NCBI RefSeq assembly: GCF_032854445.1
Contig: NC_088301.1
Location: 40,039,187-40,103,186 of the forward strand
DNA length: 64,000 nucleotides
Origin: Liolophura sinensis
Lineage: Eukaryota; Mollusca; Polyplacophora; Chitonida; Chitonidae
Reading direction: 5' to 3'
Translations under genes and position numbers: made by a program
Notes under the pieces: model-generated
The model's input: the letters and a program-made list of their open reading frames with translations, nothing else
What the model was told of the DNA's origin: nothing
Database searches by the model: none
Part shown: piece by piece, positions 47,801 through 59,800 of the stretch
Position numbering within the stretch: the first letter of the stretch is position 1
Layout: each line of letters begins with the position of its first letter

Positions 47801-50800
47801 TTACAACAGGTCTGTCAACATGGCCTGCAGTTCTTCTACTTTAGTCTTGAGAAATTCTCCCTGAACATGAGGTAGAGATTTTATCATCTGTCGAACAAAT
47901 TTCTTCTCTGAAAGGACAGAAAAAAACATCAGATCAGCTTTTTAAGTCTGATTATTACAATTAGGCATGCCAACTTGTATAAACTTAAACATAAAGAAAA
48001 CAATAACAGAAAATCTATGTTAGACCAAAAGACCTTTAAGCACCACCCAGGAAAGTAGTTAAATTCATTTTTTATAACTTTTTTGATAGTATTTAAATAC
48101 ATTTGAATCTCTGACCATGCTGGGATCACTGACGTCACATTAAGTTCTGCCCCTTGACACAGACATCTAGATTTCATCATTCAATATATATATATATATA
48201 TATATGTATACACACACACACACATGTGGGCACATTAATGGAATGAGCCTTCAAACGAACTATTTCAAGTAAAAAATTACGGATGTGATGTCACTGCTGT
48301 CTTTTGGGTCCAAATAGACCACCATAAAATCTGGTGTATTGAAAGCATTTTAAAGCATTTTACTTGGTTGGAGAAGATCTAAAAAAAAAAAGTTAAACTA
48401 TTTTCCTTGACAGTGTTTTTCATCTGATATATACTTCATTTTAGTGTTTTCTTTCTCTTAAAAGAATAAATAAAAAACATATAAATATAATACCCCCATG
48501 TGAATCACTGTAACTTTAATGCTTTACTATATCAAAAGCAGGGGCCTTCCTGGCTCAGTTGGTTAGCGCGCTAGCGCAGCGTAATGACGCAGGAGCCACC
48601 CACCAATGCGGCTGCTGTGAGTTCAAGTCCAGCTCATGCTGGCTTCCTCTCCGGCCATAAGTGGGAAGGTCTGGCTGCAACCTGCGGATGGTTGTGGGTT
48701 CCCCCCGGGCTCTGCCCGGTTTCCTCCCACCATAATGCTGGCCGCTGTCGTATAAGTGAAATATTCTTGAGTAAAACACCAATCAAATAAATAAATAAAT
48801 ATTAAAAGCAGACCAAACATACCTAAAAATATTGGTTCCAAGTTGACATCTGCAATAGTGACGTATATACTTTCGAAAGCACAATTCGAGACTTCTGCGT
48901 TCAATTTGTCACTCATCCGACTGAGCAGCTCCGTTAGACTGGACTTCAGGAGGTCACATGTAAGCGATCTGCAGGAACAAGAAATGCCAGTAACAGCTTT
49001 TGGGAGTCACTCTTTGTGTAGCATCTTAACAGTCATATCTGTACTGATCTCTGATGTTATATGCATTCTGCCCTTCTCTAGTGGCCAACTTGATATAAAT
49101 TGATTTATTTATTTATTTGATTGGTGGTTTATGCCGTATTCAGGAATATTTCACTTATAGGACAGCGGCAAGCACTATGGTGGGTGGAAACCGGGCAGAG
49201 CCCAGGGGAAACCCACAACCATCCGGAGGCTGCTGACAGACCTTCTCGCTAACGGCCAGAGAGGTGGTGATGATGTAAATTGCATTTACATCATGCCCTT
49301 CTAACCTTAGTATATTAACCCCTGAACAAATTGCTTGTGTGACAGGTTAACTTTGTAAAGATGTACGGATTATTGGTAAGAAATTCTTTACAAAGTAATG
49401 ATCACCACAATGAAAATCCCTAGAGCCTTTCTGGTGTGTTAAAAATGCACATTGCTTTCCTTCCGTTAAAACTGAAAATGAGTTCTCATATCCAGCTAGA
49501 GGTTCTGTGTGTTACTGTGTGTGTCCTGATCTCAGGACTTTCAGTTTGTCTGCTTGGATATTGAAACTGAAGGACGTAGTTTCCCCAAGTGACTCTGGCT
49601 GAAAACAATAATTACAACTTGTGATATATGATGAGCACATTAATTTTCAAGTCACTTAATTAGGAAACCATATCTAAGTTGCAGTTGAAATTTTGTACTC
49701 AACTGTGTACTGGTATGTAACAAGTTATATGAGAATTCACTCCTGGTTTAGAAAGGGTTGTATGGTGAACTGCAGTTGCAAAAGATGGACAAGACCTTTG
49801 CCAACTAGCCTAGTTTAGTAGTCCACATATTAACAAGGATGCCACATCTGCTAACTCTGCAGGTGCTTGGAGCTGAATATGTTCTACTTTTCTGCGACCC
49901 AAAGCATCCCGCTGTATCTACTCATGCTTGCATCCAGTTGAGCACAGTTTGCCCACAGTTTGTGATCTTGAAGTACCATGAGCAATGAGTCATGTTATGG
50001 TTACATTTCTACATCTATGTCAACCTATGCACACTGACACTGAATCTAGTCAGACACTTCTAGACGCTCACATTCGCAAGGTTTTCTCATACTTTTTGAC
50101 ACAAGTACTATGCGCCGGTCGCATAAGTCAAACTGAATCCTGTTGCTTAGGAATTCAGGTCATATGAATATATTGCAAGAATATACTGCATTTAATGATG
50201 GCTTCTGATGTGTTGGCTCCATGTCACCATCATTCACCGATACATTACAGATGACAGTGGACATGCATAAATAAATTTTAGTATTGCTTATAAGTGCACA
50301 CCTGTATCTCACAGCATCAATAATACTGATGACCATCACAGGATCTATGTCCATTAATGACTTTTTAAGTGAGTATTCTTCAGCCATACTCAATAGAAGG
50401 AACTCATTGACATTTGCAGACTGAAGAAGGCTTTCCAGTGGCTGATCTATTGCTTGCAGAGCCTGGGAATCTTCACCAGAGAGAACCAATGAACAAATGT
50501 GTCCAGTTATCTGCAAATAATATAATACATGTAATACCACTTTTTCAATCAAAATCAGCTACCTGGGAGCAATTTGCTGAAAAATATTATCAAAATTGAT
50601 TACTTAGCAGCAATTCATCAGTAAATTTTGCAATATTACCTGTGCAAAGGTCATGTTTTTTTAATTGCATTTATCTGTTTATTTTTCCATCTATCGGCAA
50701 ACTTTATAGAAAAAGTCAATAGGACAAAATTTTGTGCATGAAATTGGGATCCAGATCCAGTACTCCTTTAAATAATTCCTCACCAATGACACACCACTTC

Positions 50801-53800
50801 TATGTGTAGTGGAATGTAGCCATGATGGAGTTTGATCTCTTGCACTGCATTCTAGTTAAGAATAAAGTGGCACAATCAGACAACTTACAACAGTTCTCAT
50901 GAGGCGAGTAAGAAACTGGACCTCTGCTTTCGTGCGATCTTGTTTAATCTCATTTCCTTTCGAGGTTGACAATGCCTGCCTTGGTGGTACAGGTGGTGGT
51001 GGTTCTAAGACAACAGGTGGTGGTGGTTCTAAGACAACAGGTGGTGGTGGTTCTAAGACAACAGGTGGTGATTCACAAACTTCTTTGGATTGTTGCATAG
51101 AATCATCTGTGCTATCTGAACTGTCTTGTGGAGAAGATTTTTCGATTAATACTTCTGATAGCTGATTTACACTGTTGTCTATTTCAGCGTCAAAGCTGTC
51201 ATAACGGTTTTGGGAGTCATTTCCCCTTGTGACACTTTGATCAGAGTCTTCACTACCAGAGCAAGGCGGGACATAGATTAACTGAGGTGTGGATGTATTG
51301 TTCCCTTCCAATGAAACTTTAGGTGTCTCTGGGAAAAACATGTTTTCTTCCCCAATGTAAGTGGCTGAATCTGGCATGTCCATTTCATTGCCAAATGAAT
51401 CCATGAAGCGACCTGATCCAGAATCAAAACGATTACTGGTTTCTATGGAATCCAAAAATATGGAATCACTTGACAGAGAACCTCCAACAGTTTCTGCTGT
51501 AAACTGCACTTTGCGCCTTGGTGAGCGAAGGTTTTCAAAAGATCGAGCAGATTTCAAGATGCCTGGTTTTGCTTCTTCTTTGTCTCGGCTGTCAATGTCG
51601 CTATCATCAAGGCTGATGGCTTCTTCCTCTGTAATGTTCACCAAATCTGTCACAGAACTGTTGGTGAAAAGAATTTTCTGAAGTTAAATTCTTCGAAAGG
51701 TTCCTTCTCCATTTTTACACAAACAAAAAACTGGAAGTCCTTGAACATACAGAAGAAAATTATATAATCCCATGACCTGCAGTTTGTTTACCAAAAAGGT
51801 TAAAAAAAAAGGAAAAAAAAAAGACAAAGTTAAGCAAAATAGCCAGGTATATTCAAATTGTTTAAAGTAATTTATATCTAATTAAGCAAAATAGCCAGGT
51901 ATATTCAAATTGTTTGAAGTAATTTACATCTCACTGTGAAAACTATAATTTCACACAGATACAACCTATATGTGATTAACATTTGTACAATAATGGCAAT
52001 AAGGAATAATATCATTCACATTATTACCTGTCTTTTTCTGGTGCAAATACAGCAAACAATCGCCTGCTTTCCATCTGAACCCCTAAGTCTCGAGGGAAGG
52101 CACACATGGCATCTTGTACTACAGGGATGGCTTCTTTATGGATGTATGACAGCAATTCCTGTCTCCGCTGTACAGCTTCCCCATTTTCTGACCCTGAATC
52201 ATCTGTTTCCACAAAAGATGGCTTTCAGTTTGCAGCAATTTTGTTTTCTACTGTATTCGCTTTGACTTTGATTTCTGTTCGCACAATTTGCTTCTCTTTA
52301 TCTGATTGCACACATTGATCTCGATTTCTGTTTGGATACCTTGGTCTTTTTTCTTTAGGATTTCACATATACATTCATATATTTTCCTGATAGATTGTCT
52401 CAAAATTGCCTGTAGCCACCATATATCTTGTAAAGGATGTGTAAATTTATATTGGGTTAACAAATTATAGTGTCATTTTCGCGTTGTGACTTTCTGTAGT
52501 TCCAACATTGTTCCACCAAAAAATATATCTGGTGAGAACTGGCAAAAAGCCTTCTTTAACAGCTCTGATACTCTTTCCAACATTTCCCAGCATTATCAAT
52601 GTCATGCCATGATGCAATATTTCAGAAATATGTTAATCTTAAATATGGAGGGTAATCTTAAAATGTGTTTCAGCCTGCCTGACTATAGCCCCTACATCGC
52701 AAACTAGAGCTGTACAATATTTACATTCTGCAGATTTTGTTCTGTAAATCAATGTAAATGATCCTTTTAAATGAATCAACATTTTAAACAATTAACAAAT
52801 AACTATTAAGGCATAGACCATACACACCGATGCATAATCCTGAAACAGTCAAAGCCAAATTGGCCAGAGCTCGACAAGCAGGTCGAAGGATTGCTAGGGC
52901 ACCTTCGTGATACTTCATAGCTCGTATGATCATTTCCACTCCTGTTTCACGTACAGGTGCCTAGATGAATTTAATGATTAAAACAAGCTTATTAGTAGAG
53001 TAGCAAAATACAAACACCTAGAAGAAAGTTTTTGTATCAAACCATACGTCTCTACCATTCCTACAGTCAACCAGTTCTTCATGTCCCATGAAGTTTTGCC
53101 AATTAGTGCCAAAATTATCACATGAACAATGTTTTAATCTGCTACAGAACTTTTTAACAAAAATGATGATAAATATGACATAGCCCTTCTTCTTTTTTAT
53201 GTACACCTTTGAAAAATGATGAAACACACAAGCCATGATTGCTTAATCCTACCCACGGATAGGGACTTTATAGATTCTCTTTAGGCTACAAACTAAACAT
53301 GATTAAATTAAATAGGCATTTTATTTGGAATCTCTTACCTACCTTTTCATTATTTTCTGGTTGGTAGGTTGCCAGCTTACATAGTATTTCAAGCCCAAAC
53401 TGTTGAACTTCAGGGACTTCTAAATAGACTGCCATGGATCCCATTATAGCAGCAGCTGCCTGACAAGCCACCATCTTTTTCATATTCTGGGTGAAATGGC
53501 TGAGAGTCCGCAAAAACAGTAGCCATAAAATAACATGTGAGACAGGGTCCTACAAAAACAAATTCAGTCAAACTTAATGTGACGAATATATCTTTTTTCT
53601 TATAAGATGTTGACATAGGCAGACATACATTGCCCCTCATGAAGCTTAAACTTATACATATCCTGGTTTATTTTCTTGAATTTGTCTACAACCATTATGC
53701 CTCTCAGTTAAACAGTCTGTTTTATGGGTGAGAAAAACTGGAGTACATTGCAATTATCCCTCTTCACCAGACATGTGGTAAACCCAATGACTGAACGACC

Positions 53801-56800
53801 ATGCAAAAGCTGAATTTGAACATTTGAACAACCATGAGGATAGTCAAGGGCCTGACAGTTGCAGTAAACATGCAGTGACCCCAATACAACATGTTTAGTT
53901 ATCTGAGTATGGTCTGGTACCAAGGAATGTTTTAGCAGTTCCACCAGCAGTTCAATAACTGGTCCATGAAGAGGCTGCACAGCAGCTAGACCAGATGACC
54001 TGGCACGTTTGTTTTGTTCCATTTCCTTCTTTGACTCTTCCAGAAAATCATACAACATCTCTCTGTTTATCTCCACAACACTCTGGAAACAAAAAATCAA
54101 AATAAATAGAAAAAGAAAAAAAACAAATAAAATAAAATAAACAAAAGCTTTGACTAATTTTATGACATGGTTCTCTTGATCAGGTACAGTATTTTGCAAT
54201 CAGTATATATGTATAATGGAATTAAAATGACTCGTACACCTATAGTAATCTGAATATAAAACCATACAGAGCAACATACACAAATACAGGCCTAAAACAC
54301 GATCAATAAGTTCTGTACCATAAATCAGCACTAGCAATGTGAAATCCCCCTTGTGCAGTATAAGTACATGTATGTTTGAGCAGCCTGCTAAATTAATTCA
54401 ATACCTAATTTTATGCCTACCCTTGACCTCTTAATCATTGAACATACGTTCAAGGAAAATTTAGCTTAACTATTACCTGAAATGCTCGGTATAGTTCATC
54501 CATCATGGTCACTGACATTTTCAAATCTGTGTACAACATCATTTGCCTTACAACATGACTTGCAGCTACACTGGCAATCTGCGACAATGAAGAAAAGAAC
54601 TTTAAAAGCCTATGTCAAGAGTTCTTATAGAGTACAGTGAAATAAAACTATGAACACCATAAGGTGCCCAATCTCCATCCTCTTTTCACCATCATATAGT
54701 TGTAATATCTCATTAAGATAAGCTTATCAATATAGCACTGATAATAACCATTTTGGTGCCAATGACCAAAATAACAAAACAAAACAAAAAGTAAAAAATG
54801 AAAAAAAAAAAATTGGAGCATCTTCAATAAATTTTGGCCACTACTATTCTGAGAATCCCACCTTCACTTTCACCAACATATATGGAATCAGGCTGTGATG
54901 ATCACACCAAAGCATGGAGGATACCTATTCCAGTTTAACCACCACAGCATGCTGAATCCCTGTCCAGTTTTACCACTATAGCAAAGAGGATCCCAATCTT
55001 AATGTTAATGCCACAGAATGGAGGATCACTATTTAAGTTATACTATCACAACTTGAAGGAACCCAATTCCAATATGAGTAATACAGTAAGGCGGATTCCC
55101 ATTATACTTTGTCTAACTCAGGTGGAGAATCCCTAGTATAAACAATATTTATTTATTTGATCAGTGTTCTACACCGCACTCAAGAATATTTCATTTATAT
55201 GATGGCGGCCAGCATTATGGTGGGAGGAAACCGCACAGAGCCTGGGGAAAGCCCACAACATTCTGCAGGTTGCTGACAGACCTCCCCATGTATGGTCAGT
55301 GAGAAAGACATCATGAAATGCATTGGTGAGAACTCTTGCCTCATTACGCCATGCTGGCATGCTAAGCCCTTCGTCCAAGGAGGCCTCCCAAAGCTAGTAC
55401 TGTTTCATCCTCAAAAACAATTAGGTTTAAAAAAGAACACAAAGTTGCCAATATGTAACTGAATTGAAATGCCTGAGCATTAATTCATAAACTCCACCCT
55501 TGTAGTGAAGTACGGTATTATTCAATATGTTTATATTACCATAAAGTAGGCATGGAGCAGAATAAAAAGACAGCCACAAAGTAAGCATGAAGTACTTTAA
55601 AATTCATAATTTTTATGATGTTTTCAAAATTGATGTTATTTTGAGGAACAACTCAGTGCACATTAAACTTTGACCACCTAATATGTGCTGACCACATCGA
55701 CAGGGCTTGATTTTCTAAAGCAGTATGATTGTTATTGACCCCTCCCCCCCCCCCCCCCCAAAAAATAAAAATAAAAATTCTGAGCCAAGCAGAATGTAAA
55801 GGAGCAAAACTTATCAGACTGATGAAGTGAATATAATCTTTTTGTTTTTTTAATCACCCAATTATCCACTGATAAATGGATGGATGCTCATAACTCATAA
55901 CTGCCCAGTTTCAGAGCAAAGAATTTTTTTTTATCATACAAAACATCATATACAACAAATATATCAACCTATCTATGCATGCATTTAAAGGGACTTTAAC
56001 AACCAACACCTGGGGGTCTGACTACACAGTGAAACGAAAGTGAACATTCAAACACATTAATAAAATTAAAAAAAAATAATGTTACTGTAATTCTTCAACC
56101 TTTTTGCAAGTTCCAAGGTGTTTAATCAAGCATATTTAGAAGGCACTATTCTGTATAGGCTGACAAAATTATACTTTTTGGGAGGCCCTGAAATTGGTCA
56201 ATCTAATCAATGTACCTTTGTACCTTTAAATTATAAATGTGGATAAATTGCACCCAAAGTTATTCTTTCATATGTGAAAAGGTTGATGAATTAGGGTAAT
56301 CAAAAATCAAATTAACAAAAATTTTTAAAAATGCTACTGTGACGTTAAATAGATATTTCAAATACAAGGCCTCATTGAAAAACTCACAGAAAAGGTCAAA
56401 GCATTACATTTGCATGTTACAAGTAAAAAAAACACACTGTGCACATATAAATATATTATGTTATAGACTTTGGTTAATCTAACATGAGAGCTGCACAAAA
56501 GAACTACATGTACTAATATAAACCCAACAGTATTACACAATTTAAATTTTTCAGTTTGTAATTTGCACATTTTGTTTGTACAGAACAAAAGAAACCATTA
56601 TTTTGCACCATCACACAAAGCAAAGACTGAATTTTCAAAAGACATAAAGAGATTCAGAAAGGGAAGGATATGTTATAAATACAGTCGTATTCATGAGAAT
56701 AAACTAATCCAGTAACTTTTCAAACTCAATTAAAGTGAAACACTGAAGGAATTTAATGCTCCTTCAGTATAGATCAGTTTCTGGTGTCACAATGTTGTAA

Positions 56801-59800
56801 CAGTCTATCACCAACACAGCCATGCTGGTGTATTAAGATACACCTGAGACTAATATAACATGTTATGTTAACAGCCCCAGGATACACAAGCAGTTTGTAT
56901 GGGTGATGTCATTTAAAGGCTTGTAGTTAGAAAATTTCTGATGGTAGCCTAAAATGGCCAACATAATGAAAAATATATATCTTGGGCTGTAATTGGTACA
57001 AATTTCTAGTTTTCATAAATTTTATCTACTGGCCAATGAAATTATAAACTTCAAAACCCTAAAATCAATTTTTTTGACTATATCTCAAAAAGTTGCACAC
57101 ATAGAATGACAAAAAAAATGAAAGCAGACTCTGAACCAATGGCTTGATATACATGTACACTGGAATACATCAATGTTATACCAAAATTCAAAAATTCCAA
57201 CAGTGAGCTTCTAAAATCTTTAATGGATTTTCAATCCCTTTTTCAGACTTAAATAATAAGTAAATAATATTGCTCTACATGCATATCAAATATAATATGA
57301 TATGGGATTTCAAGCAAATATATGAATTCTAGCAGGAATATTGAGTTTCTTTTTTCTCACATGGTTTATAAACCATCTAATGAATAACAATCATCTTTAC
57401 TTTTCCAAAGGCTGGTAAAGAAATGTAATATTCTACTTTCACCACTACTAATATCCTTCCTAAATTTTGGAAGATCTTGAGTAAAAGGCTTGATAAAAGC
57501 ACCGCTGACAAATGGGCTGTATGTACATGAATTTTAACTTTTTGAGCAGTGTTTCATCAAAGTACACATCAAAGTCCAAAAAGAATTTTTCAATTGTTTG
57601 AGAGAGAACTTTACACTTTCAGCTTAGAAGCCTAATAAAGGATTATGGCTAAAGTGTCAGTTACAGTTACAACAGTGTACAGAGCATAACAAGTCATTAT
57701 TTTCACTGCTTGTTGCTGGAATGGCACTACTGCCATGTACTGATATAAACTACAATTTACTAAAACTAATTATGCATGACATTATTAACAGGTGTGCTAC
57801 TAAAATATTAAGGAAGTAATAAATAAATGAGTGACAGTGTGTGCATGAGAAATGGAGGATCAGGGATGCGTACCTGGGCATACTTGTAGAGACACATGGG
57901 TTATGGGAGACATCTCAGGAATCTTTAGTGAAAAATCACAGAAGTTTTAGAATTACTCAATACAGCACTCGATCTTTATACCTCTTGGTTAAAATGAATA
58001 TATATTTATTGTGTAGGAATGAATGATGCACCTGGCGCATACACAACGATCAGCACTTAATTCAATAGTCTCTGTGGAATAGCAATGTATCCTGTAATAT
58101 GATATAAGCTCTTGCGAGGTTAAACCATATCCATTTCCATGAGTACATGGGTGTGATGTATGCAAATGTTATATACAAAACAAGCATGAACGGGTAACCC
58201 ACACAGGAGGGAAAAAGTGAAATGACACACAGGTGGAAGAGTGGGGGCAGTTAGTAGGCACCAAACATCTCACCTGGTCGGGGCGGTGTAAGACCCGCTG
58301 CCCAGTATCATTATCTGCCCCAGGTGAAGGAAACATACTGCCAAGAGTCATCAGCATCCTCACTATCCTCCAGGCTTTCAGGCTCCTGCAATTAAGTGTC
58401 AACGCTACATAACTAGAGCATAAATAAGACTATGCACCATGACCGTGTGTGCTGTTTCACCATAAGATGATGTAGGTACTCATCATAGTATAAAATTTAT
58501 GAGCAAAGTGCACATGCGGTGTGTTGTTGATTTAAAGCACCTTCACCTACATGTATGCCAATTTTTTTTAACAAGCCAAATAAAACATTATCACCGTCAC
58601 GTATGACATTAGGTCCTGCATATTTACGACTGAGGTCATATCAATAAATTTGTCATTGTAGTTCAAGTTTCACTTGTTTTTTAATGTAGTATTACTTATT
58701 TTATTTACCTATCTGATTGGTGCTTCATGCTGTACTCAAGAATATTTCACTTAAACGAAGATAACCAGCATAATGGTGGGAAGAAACCGAGCAGAGCCTG
58801 GGGGAAACCTACGGCCCAGGTTGCTGAGACCTTCCTACAAACAGCCGCAGAGGAAGCCAGCATGTGTGAGCGCACAATGACCGCATTGGCGCTTGCAAGC
58901 CTCTTTGACCACGGAGGCCCCTCTAATGTAATACTAAGATCCAAATGCTTTCATATCTGATGCAATACGTGCAACTTTATGCCTACATAGAGTATTAATC
59001 CATATGGTAGCTACGTGCTTTTCATTACAGTGCTTTCTGAAAATAATTGATTGTTACATGTAAATCAATCACTGTAACAACAATACATTAATAACACCAG
59101 GCGTAAGTATCTCCTTTGGAATACTCGCAGCACTCCTTGTAAATACCATATTCCATGGAGCAATGAGAACACTTTTCACCATCTACACTGACTAGTGTTT
59201 ACCTTTAGTTTGTTTAAAACAGTACTAATGTTAGTTGATAAGTGGGACTAAATTAAAAGGGATTTTAGTAAATTATTTCTGGGTTTTCCAAGCTCCTAAA
59301 TTAAAAAGAAAAAAAAATCACTACAACATATAAATTTCATATTCACAAAGCCATCCACATTGTTTGCCTTTTTGTGGAATACTGCAGCTGCGAAAAAAAG
59401 AGGAAGGTTTCCATAGTTCAGTAATGAATAATAATTAAGAGTGTACAAACTCACCTCTTTCCTGACATCTTCATCAGAGATGCCCTGATCGTTGTTCCGT
59501 TTGGGTTTGGGTGGGGCAGTGGGCAGGATCATCACCCCTGGGGTTGGAGGAAGTTTGCGTGGCTTCTTGCCTCCATCCGAAAATTTCAAAACCTTGTCAC
59601 CAATCTCTATTTTACATTCTGTAAAATCATGAAGAACTAAATGTAGTACCACTTATAAACAATAATACTATTCAAATCAAGTTGTGCAAATCTCTGTTTG
59701 CTTTTTATTTTAACTTTTCTTATAAATTTATACTAAATTAGCTATTCATGCATAACCCAGAGGATTTGATATAAATATCTTAGGCAAGTACACGTATGGT

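Larger units (their letters stand above)
54579..58338. other. 3.8 kb intron region, probably with a missed exon
   Basis: It holds a SINE, a poly-C tract (55742-55759), the second MITE copy and AT-rich sequence. The flanking exon phases (2 before, 0 after) do not match, so a coding exon is probably hidden here. A short minus-strand candidate ends at a donor (CCCAG/GTACGC) near 57872, and another open stretch lies near 57390-57530, but neither fixes the phase. Confidence 0.45.

Noticed and set aside
48584-48790. Open frames inside the SINE copies (also at 3835-4177, 55169-55378 and 60085-60279)
   Set aside because: They recur with every SINE copy and reflect the G+C-rich repeat body, not host genes.
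49850-50000. Minus-strand segment near 49.9 kb that reads like coding (DSLLMVLQDHKLW)
   Set aside because: A stop codon lies directly upstream in frame without a usable acceptor between, and using the GTGAGA donor at 50312 removes the need for an extra exon.
53708-53767. Continuation of the armadillo-like exon past 53768 to a stop
   Set aside because: A donor (CTG/GTGAAG) at 53768 is in phase with the next exon; the tail beyond it looks like read-through into intron.
57390-57540. Minus-strand open stretch (FIKPFTQDLPKFRKD) in the 54.6-58.3 kb gap
   Set aside because: No acceptor/donor pair gives the phase needed by the flanking exons, so it was not added to the model.
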